The position numbers were made by a program, and so were the translations under genes. The notes beneath the pieces are model-generated. The model ran no database searches. It was not told the origin of the DNA and saw nothing but the letters and a program-made list of their open reading frames with translations. From Bryobacterales bacterium KBS 96 (GTDB taxonomy: Bacteria > Acidobacteriota > Terriglobia > Bryobacterales > Bryobacteraceae), in NCBI GenBank assembly GCA_000381625.1, contig KB906767.1, positions 3,243,304 to 3,307,303 on the forward strand: DNA of 64,000 nt. The letters run 5' to 3'. Positions within the stretch are counted from its first letter, which is position 1, and every line of letters begins with the position of its first letter. Of the stretch, positions 35,420 to 42,946 are shown piece by piece.

Positions 35420-35854
35420 TTACTGATTTTGCGGGGCCGCGCCTTCGGAACCGCCACTGTTTCCGCGGTGCTGCCGGCGCTCGCGCATGTGCTGTTGCAT
35501 GTCTGCGTATTTCTGTTTCTGATCGTCGTTCAGCAGGGCCGTAATTTTAGCGTTGCTGTCCTGCATCAGCGATCGCATCTTTTCCCTGCGATCCTGCTGC
35601 GAAAGCGATGTGTCCTGACGAATGCTTTGCATCTGCTGCTGGCGGTCGGTCAGGATTGGTAATAACTGAGTTTTCTGATCGGCAGTGAGATTTAGCCTCT
35701 TACTGAGTCTCTCGACCTGTTGTTTCGGATCGGGCTGACGCCGCTGGTGAGTCTCGTTGCCTGGCGCTGTGTCCTGCGCTACGAGCGGGGCGACGGCCAT
35801 TCCGATTCCGAAAACCGCACCCATTGCTAGTGAGAGAAATTTTTTGCGTAACAT
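35420..35854 (-). CDS. Periplasmic Spy/CpxP-like protein
   Basis: A 144-residue protein with a signal peptide (LRKKFLSLAMGAVFGIGMAV, cleavage near VAQ). The mature part is helical and Gln/Asp-rich with LTxxQ motifs (LNLTADQKTQLLPIL; LLNDDQKQKYADMQ), as in Spy, CpxP and heavy-metal-resistance proteins that act as periplasmic chaperones. The ATG at 35854 has AAGGAAGGA upstream; a longer frame to 36007 is discarded. Two-component genes of the Cpx type are not nearby. It lies downstream of a dispersed repeat and near the RND efflux operon, with which it may share an envelope-stress role. Confidence 0.85.
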   Translation of the reverse strand: MLRKKFLSLAMGAVFGIGMAVAPLVAQDTAPGNETHQRRQPDPKQQVERLSKRLNLTADQKTQLLPILTDRQQQMQSIRQDTSLSQQDRREKMRSLMQDSNAKITALLNDDQKQKYADMQQHMRERRQHRGNSGGSEGAAPQNQ

Positions 35855-36003
35855 TTGATTGATCCTTCCTTCTCCATCCCCTACTCCTACAGACGGATAT
35901 AGCAACCCGTGGTTCGGATGAAGGGAGTCAAGGTTTGTAAAGCCCATGGCCAGGACGTCCGCTCTCCGGCATGGAACCGGGACCGGGAGGGGCTCGGACG
36001 ACG

Positions 36004-36130
36004 GCACAACCCGCGCACTTGCGTGCGGCGGCTCCGTTTCCAGTTTGCCTTCACTCAGAGCCGCATCGCGTAAGCGAGCGGGTCGAACAACCGTACAACT
36101 CGCGTAGAGGCGTGCGGCGGCCCAACGCCG
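36004..36130. repeat. Dispersed GC-rich hairpin repeat (copy b)
   Basis: An imperfect hairpin: ACCCGC at 36009-36014 pairs with GCGGGT at 36078-36083, and CGGCTC at 36029-36034 with GAGCCG at 36058-36063. The middle of each arm reads CTTGCGTGCG or TCGCTTACGCGA-like. A second partial unit follows to 36130. Related copies are at 9.1, 42.8 and 59.1 kb. It fills the gap between the RND operon end and the Spy-like gene. Confidence 0.65.
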
Positions 36131-36139
36131 GCGTCATTT

Positions 36140-37603
36140 CTACCGCAGCGCGTTCAGGCTCGGGAGGTTCGTGACGTTCCAGCCGCCGCCAATCGCCTTG
36201 ATGAGCAGAACGCTCGCATCCATTCGGCGTCGAAGGATGTCAACGTCATTGCGCTCATTGGTCAGCGACGTTGTCTGCGCGGTGACCACCTGGAGATAGG
36301 TATCGACACCGCCTTTATATCGGTTGGTGAACAATTGTAAAGTTTCCTGCGCCGAGGAAGTGGCGTCTCTCTGCTGCTGTGCTTCGTGTTCGAGAATACG
36401 AAGCGCCGCGAGATTGTCTTCCACCTGCTGAAAAGCGGTGAGCGTGGTCTGCCGGTAGTTGGCCACATTGGCATCGTAATTGGCGACCGTTTCTTCGGAG
36501 GCGGCGCGACGCCGGCCCGCATCGAAGAGCGTTTGCAGCATGGAGGGACCGACCGCCCAGAAACGGCTCGGCCAGTCGAACCAATTCAAAATGGAACTAC
36601 CTTCGAAACCGCCTGATGCGCTGATCACAATCGAGGGATAAAAGGCGGCCTGCGCAATGCCGATCTGCTCGTTCGCCTCGGCCATGCGGCGCTCGGACGA
36701 AGCGATATCGGGACGGCGCTCGAGTAGCTGCGAAGGTACTCCAACCGGAATCGTGGGCGGTTCGACTTTTAGCGGCTGAGGAGCGATGCTGAACGCCGCC
36801 GGCGGCTTCCCGATCAGAATTGCGATCGCATGCTCGAACTGCGCGCGCTGCACACCCATATCGGTCGCCTGTACACGCGTGGAATCGAGTTGTGTCCGCG
36901 CCTGGGCCACATCGGATTTGGGCGCTACGCCGCCCTGGTAGCGATTGGTGGTAAGCTGCAGAGCCTTGGTATAAGCGTCAACCGTGTCGTCCAGCAATTT
37001 CTGCTGCGCGTCGGCGCTCCGAAGCTCGAAGTAGTCCATCGCGAGTTCGGCATGCAGGCTGAGGCTGGCGGTCTCGAGATCGGCATCCGTTGCTTGTGCT
37101 TCTTCTTTAGCGGCGGTCACCGTACGGCGGATGCGGCCCCAGAGATCGACTTCATAGGACAGATCGAAAGGAAGGACGAAGTCGCTAGTGGCGCCGGTGG
37201 CCACGCTGGCAGGGAAATTCGGGCGGTGCGCCGAGTTGCGGAGCGACGTGATGCCGGGAGCCGTCGAGATGGTTGGAAACTCCGACGCTCGATTGAAACG
37301 AATGGCGGCGCGAGCCTCACGGAACCGTGCCGCATACATTTTCAGCGTCTGGTTGGACGGATCGATCTGTTCTTCAAGCGCGTTCAGTTGAGGGTCACCG
37401 AAGATTTCCCACCACTTCGCGCGGAGCGTAGCATCGCCCGGATGAGCATGCTTCCAGTCCTTCGTTTCCTTGAAGCTGTCCGGAGGCGGTTCTTTATACG
37501 CCGGAGTGGAAGGAACGGGCGGCTTCACGTACTTCGGCCCAACCGTGCAGCTTGCGAGCGCCAGCCCACATGCCGCCAGTAAGCCGAGCTTCAGCGGCTT
37601 CAT
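36140..37603 (-). CDS. RND efflux outer-membrane channel (OprM/NodT family)
   Basis: A 487-residue TolC-like lipoprotein channel. The signal peptide ends in LALASC, a lipobox, so the mature protein is acylated at Cys19. TVGPKYVKPPVP is the family start, and the two long helical repeats characteristic of OEPs follow (ELRSADAQQKLLDDTVDAYT in the first half, LRILEHEAQQQRDATSSAQE in the second). The ATG overlaps the stop of the periplasmic adaptor by four bases. It is the last gene of the permease-adaptor-channel operon. Confidence 0.93.
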   Translation of the reverse strand: MKPLKLGLLAACGLALASCTVGPKYVKPPVPSTPAYKEPPPDSFKETKDWKHAHPGDATLRAKWWEIFGDPQLNALEEQIDPSNQTLKMYAARFREARAAIRFNRASEFPTISTAPGITSLRNSAHRPNFPASVATGATSDFVLPFDLSYEVDLWGRIRRTVTAAKEEAQATDADLETASLSLHAELAMDYFELRSADAQQKLLDDTVDAYTKALQLTTNRYQGGVAPKSDVAQARTQLDSTRVQATDMGVQRAQFEHAIAILIGKPPAAFSIAPQPLKVEPPTIPVGVPSQLLERRPDIASSERRMAEANEQIGIAQAAFYPSIVISASGGFEGSSILNWFDWPSRFWAVGPSMLQTLFDAGRRRAASEETVANYDANVANYRQTTLTAFQQVEDNLAALRILEHEAQQQRDATSSAQETLQLFTNRYKGGVDTYLQVVTAQTTSLTNERNDVDILRRRMDASVLLIKAIGGGWNVTNLPSLNALR

Positions 37604-38811
37604 TCCTGTGTGCCTCCGGAGCCTTTGCGGACCACCTGCACCTCGGTCCCGGATACCAGCGAATCGGCGGGATCTACAATCAATTGCTCGCCGGCGCGCA
37701 ATCCGGAAATCACCTCGACCGCGGCGCCATAGTCCCGTCCGATCTTGATGGGAATCAGTTGGGCGTGGTCGTTGCGAACCACCGCCACCTGCAGCCCCTC
37801 CGAACGGAAGAGAAGCGTATTGGATGGGATCGTGAATGCACGGACCTGCGATGGCAATTTCAGATGGACGAAGACATAAGAACCGGGCAGAAGCTCGCCG
37901 GTCGGATTATTCACATCGACTTCCGTTAACAATGTGCGGGAAGTTGGGTCGATTGAATTCGACGTGCGCACGAGCGTGCCGTGGAACGTGCGGCCGGGAA
38001 ATTCGTTCAGGGTCAGATCGGCCGGGGAGCCGCTGCGCGCCGCTCGCGAATAGGCTTCCGGAACAGCCACATACACGCGAAGTTTATCCACGGCTGCGAT
38101 GTGAAATAACTGGCTGCCCGGAGAGCCGGCGCCCGCGTTGATAAGAGAACCGGTATCGATATTGCGGGCCGTGATCACGCCACTGAAGGGCGCATAAACC
38201 TTCTGAAAACCTTGAGTTTGCTCCAGGCGCCGGACATTTGCCTGCGAGGCATCGACGGTCGCTTTCTTGGCGTTCAAATCGCCGATTTTCTCGTCCGTCT
38301 CCTGTTTGGAAACCGAATCCGTCTTCAGCAGAAATTCCCATCTGGCCGCCGTGCTTTTCGCCAGCTCATAGTTCGCTTGAGCGGTGGCGAGATCGGCGAG
38401 GGCTTGTTGCAGTTGCTGATCGATTTCCGGAGTTTCGATCGTTGCCAGTAGTTGGCCGGCTTTGACGCGAGCGCCGATATCCGCATACCACGCTTTGATA
38501 TAGCCGTTGGTGCGGGCATAAATCGGAGTATCGGTGAACGCTTGCGTATTCCCCGGCAGAGTAATCTCCTCGGCAGGAGCGCCTATCTTGGGAGAGATCA
38601 CGTTGACAGTGGGAATCGCCATTGCTCGTGTGTCGCGGGCTAGCGTCTTTGCCGCCGCCGTGCGGGCTCGAATCCCTGAGTAGATGAAAAAGCCAAGTAT
38701 CAGTGCGATCAGCAGGACTGGAAGAAATACAATCGGACGAAGAGTCCTCCGCGGCTCCCCGCCGGTAGCGGCTTCGTTGCTTACGACCTGCGGTTTCTCA
38801 TCGACTGGCAT
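37600..38811 (-). CDS. RND efflux periplasmic adaptor (HlyD/AcrA family)
   Basis: A 403-residue membrane-fusion protein. One N-terminal anchor (~25-45, IVFLPVLLIALILGFFIYSG) precedes the lipoyl and barrel-sandwich hybrid region (GYIKAWYADIGARVKAGQLL; VYAPFSGVITARNIDTG), an alpha-hairpin and beta-barrel parts. It joins the inner-membrane pump to the outer-membrane channel. It starts 26 bases after the pump stop and overlaps the channel gene by four. Confidence 0.94.
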   Translation of the reverse strand: MPVDEKPQVVSNEAATGGEPRRTLRPIVFLPVLLIALILGFFIYSGIRARTAAAKTLARDTRAMAIPTVNVISPKIGAPAEEITLPGNTQAFTDTPIYARTNGYIKAWYADIGARVKAGQLLATIETPEIDQQLQQALADLATAQANYELAKSTAARWEFLLKTDSVSKQETDEKIGDLNAKKATVDASQANVRRLEQTQGFQKVYAPFSGVITARNIDTGSLINAGAGSPGSQLFHIAAVDKLRVYVAVPEAYSRAARSGSPADLTLNEFPGRTFHGTLVRTSNSIDPTSRTLLTEVDVNNPTGELLPGSYVFVHLKLPSQVRAFTIPSNTLLFRSEGLQVAVVRNDHAQLIPIKIGRDYGAAVEVISGLRAGEQLIVDPADSLVSGTEVQVVRKGSGGTQE

Positions 38812-38837
38812 TGCGGGACTCCGTTAAGGGCAAAAGA

Positions 38838-41800
38838 TTAGACATGAACAGGCTCGCGATCCGTGCTGGCGCGTTGTTGAGCGCCTCCATGCGGCCGGTG
38901 GCCGTGCAAAAGGCTGAAAACAGCCGGCACAAAGAAGAGTGTCGCCACGGTGGCAAATAGCAGGCCGCCGATTACGGCGCGTCCCAGCGGCGCGTTTTGC
39001 TCACCGCCTTCGCCGATGCCGAGCGCCATCGGAACCATGCCGATGATCATGGCGAGCGCCGTCATCAGCACCGGGCGGAAGCGTGTAAAGCCAGCCTCGA
39101 TAGCGGCTTCGATCGCGTTGCCATGTTCAGCAAGGCGCTCTGTCGCAAAGGACACAACCAGAATACTGTTCGCCGTTCCGACGCCCATGCACATAATAGC
39201 GCCCATGAGGGCTGGAACGCTCAAAGTCGTATGGCTGAAAAAGAACAGCAGCACAATTCCGGCGAGGGCCGCCGGAAGCGCCGTGATGATGATAAACGGA
39301 TCGAGCCACGACTGGAAATTGACGACGATCAGCATGTATACGAGCACGATTGAAAACGCGAGTCCGGAAAGCAGGCCGAGATAGGAGGTGCGCATCGTTT
39401 CGAGCTGCCCGCGGATGTTAACCACGGTTCCGCGCGGCAAATACTTGCGGTTCGCATCAACAATTCGCGTAATGTCACGGCCGACTCCGCCAAGATCGCG
39501 GCCTTGCACGGCGCCATAGATATCCACCACCCGGTGAATGTTGTAGTGGTTAATCACCGCCATGGTGTTCGACCGTGTAATCTTCGCCACATCGGCCAGG
39601 ATCTCCGGACGGACCATGGTGGAGCTCGTGATCGGTATGTTTTGCAGGTCCTGAAGCGATTGAATGTCGTACTCGGGCGCCTGCGTTACCAGGCTGTAAT
39701 TCACGCCATTCTCCCAGTTGAGGAAGAAAGTGGGTGTGGTTTGGAAACTGCCGCTGAGAGCCACCAGTACGCTGCTGGCAATATCGCGCGGGGTGAAGCC
39801 AGCCTGAGCGGCCTTGGTGCGGTCCATATCAATGTGGAATTTCGGATAGTCGAACCGCTGCTGAATGCGCAGGTCGGCGATGCCCGGCACCTGCCGGAGC
39901 TGTTTCAGCATGCGGTCGGCCAACTCGCGGTTCGCCTGGACATTTTTGCCGTCGAATTGAATATCCACCGGGGCGGGAAGGCCGAAGTTGAGGATCTGGG
40001 TCGTCATGTCCGCCGGCAGGAAGTAGAAGGTTACGCCGGGGAATTCGCCGGGCAATTGCTTGCGGAGCTGGCGAACATAATCGGCCGTCGGCCGATGATC
40101 GTGCTTCAGCGAAACCATGATGTCCGCGTCGCCGGCGCCGATCAGGCCGGACCTGCTGTAGGTTGTATTGATGGTGCTATACGGCAAACCGATGTTGTCC
40201 AGAATGTTGTCTAGCTCTCCACTCGGAATGTTCTGGCGGATGGCCTCCTCCACGATGTCGCAAAGCCGCGCCGTTTCTTCAATACGCGTGCCCGTTTTGG
40301 CGCGCAAGTGCAGAATAAACTCGCCGCTGTCGGTGTCGGGGAAAAAGTCCTGGCCCAGCCAGGGCACTAACAGAAATGCGCAAAGGCAAAGGCCGAGAAA
40401 TACCGGTACAGATACCCAGCGGCGGTACACGAAACTCGTCAAAATGAGCTGATATGCCGCGCGTACTCGCTCGAAACCGCGCTCGAAAGCCCGTTGAAAT
40501 AACACCAGAGGGTTGCGCGAGCGAACCGGTCCGTGGCGCCTTACTCTCAGTAGGTACATCGCCAACGTCGGAACCAGTGTTCGGGAAAGCACGTACGAGG
40601 CAAGCATCGCGAAGACGACGGCTTCGGCCAGAGGCACGAAAAGATACCGCGCCACACCGCCCAGGAAAAACATGGGCAGGAATACGATACAGATACACAG
40701 AGTTGAGACGAGAGCCGGAACGGCGATCTGCGCCGCGCCTTCAAGGATGGCGTCGTGCAGATTATGGCCTTGTTCGAGGTAGCGCTCGATGTTCTCAATC
40801 GTGACGGTAGCGTCATCTACCAGGATTCCGACGGCTAGCGCCAGTCCGCCCAGAGTCATGATGTTGATGGTTTCGTGCAGAAAGCTGAGGACGATGATCG
40901 ACGTCAGAATCGATAACGGAATGGAAACCGCGATGATCAGCGTGCTGCGCCAGCTCCCGAGAAAGATCAAGATCATCAGCCCTGTCAGGCAGGCGGCAAT
41001 GATTGCTTCCCGGATAACGCCATCAACGGCGGCGCGTACGAATATCGATTGATCGCCGACAGGCTTAATCTTCAGTTCCGGTGGCAGCGTGGCTTCAACT
41101 TGGGGCAGAAGGTTTTTAATGCCTTGCACTACGTCCAAGGTTGATGCGTTTCCGGCTTTCAGCACGGTGATCAGAGTGCCGCGTCGCCCATCCTTGCGCA
41201 CAATATTGGTTTGTGGCGCAAAACCGTCGGCTACGGTGGCCACGTCCCGCAAATAGATGGGCGTGTTGTTCACTACCTTGATCGGCAGATCGTTCAACTC
41301 GGCAATTGTGCGCGGAGCCGCGTTCATGTCCACGTCATATTCGAACTGACCGATTTTGGCCGTACCCGACGGCAGCACCAGGTTCTGATCGCCTACGGCA
41401 TTCACCACATCCGTGGCCGACAGTCCCTTCGATTGAAGTAAGGCGGGGTTCAAGCTGACCATGACCTGGCGCTGTTTGCCGCCGTAAGGATACGGTATGG
41501 CAGCCCCTGGAACCGTCACTAACTGCGTTCGGAGAAAGTTCAGGGCATAGTCGTTGAGCTGCGCCTCTGTCATGTCTTTGCCGGAAAGCGCAAGCTGCAG
41601 GATCGGGACGGTGGAAGCGTTATAAGTGATGAGCAGCGGAGACTGGATACCCTGCGGCAATTGCCGGAGAATGGTTTGGGACGCCGACGTAAGCTGGGCG
41701 TTCGCCGTATCCAGGCTGGCGCCGGGCTGCAAGTAAACTTTGACGATCGTCTCGCCGTTGATCGTCATCGACTCAATGTGCTGGACGTTATCTACGAGCG

Positions 41801-42017
41801 TCGTCAATACGCGCTCATAAACGGTTGTCACGCGCCCTTCCATCTCCTCGGGATTCAGGCCGGTGTACCTCCAGGCAACCGCGATTACTGGAATATCGAT
41901 ATTAGGAAAGATGTCGGTCGGCGTGCGTAGAATGACGATCGGGCTGATGATGAGGATCAATAAAGCCAGAACAATAAAGGTATAAGGCCGGTTTAGGGCA
42001 ACGCGGACAATCCACAT
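38838..42017 (-). CDS. RND efflux transporter permease
   Basis: A ~1059-residue inner-membrane pump, 12 membrane segments and two large periplasmic loops, of the AcrB/MdtB-like proton-driven class. The conserved acidic pair in segment 4 reads GILVDDATVTIENIERYL, so proton coupling should be intact. FIVLALLILIISPIVIL near the N-terminus is segment 1. The start is uncertain: ATG 42017 (MWIVRVALNRPYTF) fits the family, while a TTG at 42086 would add 23 residues without homology and run into operator-like repeats. It is first in the pump-adaptor-channel operon, divergent from TetR. The substrates are unknown. Confidence 0.94.
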   Translation of the reverse strand: MWIVRVALNRPYTFIVLALLILIISPIVILRTPTDIFPNIDIPVIAVAWRYTGLNPEEMEGRVTTVYERVLTTLVDNVQHIESMTINGETIVKVYLQPGASLDTANAQLTSASQTILRQLPQGIQSPLLITYNASTVPILQLALSGKDMTEAQLNDYALNFLRTQLVTVPGAAIPYPYGGKQRQVMVSLNPALLQSKGLSATDVVNAVGDQNLVLPSGTAKIGQFEYDVDMNAAPRTIAELNDLPIKVVNNTPIYLRDVATVADGFAPQTNIVRKDGRRGTLITVLKAGNASTLDVVQGIKNLLPQVEATLPPELKIKPVGDQSIFVRAAVDGVIREAIIAACLTGLMILIFLGSWRSTLIIAVSIPLSILTSIIVLSFLHETINIMTLGGLALAVGILVDDATVTIENIERYLEQGHNLHDAILEGAAQIAVPALVSTLCICIVFLPMFFLGGVARYLFVPLAEAVVFAMLASYVLSRTLVPTLAMYLLRVRRHGPVRSRNPLVLFQRAFERGFERVRAAYQLILTSFVYRRWVSVPVFLGLCLCAFLLVPWLGQDFFPDTDSGEFILHLRAKTGTRIEETARLCDIVEEAIRQNIPSGELDNILDNIGLPYSTINTTYSRSGLIGAGDADIMVSLKHDHRPTADYVRQLRKQLPGEFPGVTFYFLPADMTTQILNFGLPAPVDIQFDGKNVQANRELADRMLKQLRQVPGIADLRIQQRFDYPKFHIDMDRTKAAQAGFTPRDIASSVLVALSGSFQTTPTFFLNWENGVNYSLVTQAPEYDIQSLQDLQNIPITSSTMVRPEILADVAKITRSNTMAVINHYNIHRVVDIYGAVQGRDLGGVGRDITRIVDANRKYLPRGTVVNIRGQLETMRTSYLGLLSGLAFSIVLVYMLIVVNFQSWLDPFIIITALPAALAGIVLLFFFSHTTLSVPALMGAIMCMGVGTANSILVVSFATERLAEHGNAIEAAIEAGFTRFRPVLMTALAMIIGMVPMALGIGEGGEQNAPLGRAVIGGLLFATVATLFFVPAVFSLLHGHRPHGGAQQRASTDREPVHV

Positions 42018-42061
42018 ATAAAAAGAGGCGATCCCGAGAGGTACCCAGGAGCCTACGTCAG

Positions 42062-42113
42062 TTTCGATCCATTTCGACACGCGCAAGTTTCGAAAATTGC
42101 GGTATGGTTTCGA
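42062..42113. promoter_or_regulatory. Four TTTCGA repeats in the RND/TetR spacer
   Basis: TTTCGA begins at 42062, 42072, 42088 and 42108 (spacings 10, 16 and 20); the third is part of the palindrome TTTCGAAA. They lie between the pump's ATG and the regulator start. This is the expected place for a TetR operator controlling both genes. Exact sites are inferred. Confidence 0.5.
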
Positions 42114-42727
42114 TTATGAAGCTCATAAAGAATGGGGCGGCTCTCGGGATACGGGGACCGGGCCGCCCACGAGATGAGGAGGCCCGACGCCGGATACTCG
42201 ATGCCGCAATCGAACTGCTTGAAGAAGTGGGGTTTGGCAGCGCGACGGTAGAGGCGATCGCCGAACGGGCGGGCGCGAGCAAGGCGACCGTCTACCGATG
42301 GTGGCCCAATAAAGCATCCGTATTGACAGAAGCTTTTCGAGACACCTGGGCGCCGGATCTCGCATTTCCGGACACTGGTTCGCTGCGCGAGGATATATAC
42401 GACCAGTTGCGGCGATTCTCAGCGTTTCTGATAACACGGAAGGGAAGACTGCTGGCCGCACTGGTGGCCGCCGCCCAGCAAGACGAAGAAATGGCCACAG
42501 CGCTTCGAGAGGTATGGATTGCCCCGCTTCGCGCCGTCAGCGGAAAAGTTTTAGGGCGGTACCGCGCAAGCGGCGAACTGGCCGTCGATGTGGACCTGGT
42601 TCAAGACCTGATCTACGCTCCGTTTTATTATCAGTTGCTTACCGGGTATAAGCCGCTTACTCGCGCATATGCCGACGCGATTGCGGATGCGGTGTTGGCG
42701 GGGGTGATGCGAGGCAACGTGGCTTAG
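42104..42727 (+). CDS. TetR-family repressor of the RND operon
   Basis: A 207-residue regulator. The N-terminal helix-turn-helix (~20-70) contains GRPRDEEARRRILDAAIELL and AIAERAGASKATVYRWWPNK, close to the TetR consensus. The helical C-terminal part (~80-207) should bind a drug-like ligand. Two ATGs (42104 and 42116) are possible and neither has a clear ribosome site, so translation may be nearly leaderless. Divergent from the pump gene, it is the likely repressor of the whole efflux operon. Confidence 0.92.
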   Translation: MVSIMKLIKNGAALGIRGPGRPRDEEARRRILDAAIELLEEVGFGSATVEAIAERAGASKATVYRWWPNKASVLTEAFRDTWAPDLAFPDTGSLREDIYDQLRRFSAFLITRKGRLLAALVAAAQQDEEMATALREVWIAPLRAVSGKVLGRYRASGELAVDVDLVQDLIYAPFYYQLLTGYKPLTRAYADAIADAVLAGVMRGNVA

Positions 42728-42759
42728 TTTGTTGCCTCCACACGAAGCCGCCTTGCGTC

Positions 42760-42835
42760 AGGAAGCGGGTTCGAGCGATTGCACAGCCCGCGCGATGACG
42801 TGCGGCAGCTCCGCATTTTCCTCGACATGGCTTGC
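42760..42835. repeat. Dispersed GC-rich repeat (partial copy c)
   Basis: The region after tetR holds GCGGGTTCGAGCGATTGCAC, then CAGCCCGCGCGATGACGTGC and GGCAGCTCCG, in the same order as the second half of the 36-kb element (GCGGGTCGA ... CAACTCGCG ... GTGCGGCGGC). It is degraded, but clearly related. It lies 30-110 bases after the tetR stop and upstream of the orphan permease. Confidence 0.5.
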
Positions 42836-42946
42836 TCGCCGCTTCCAATCACTGAATTCCCAAAACCGAACAGTTCTCCGCTCTCCAACTGTTGAGTTCA
42901 CAGGTGTTTCGCTTGGCTTCCCGCGTGCTTGAACTCGAAGGACGCC

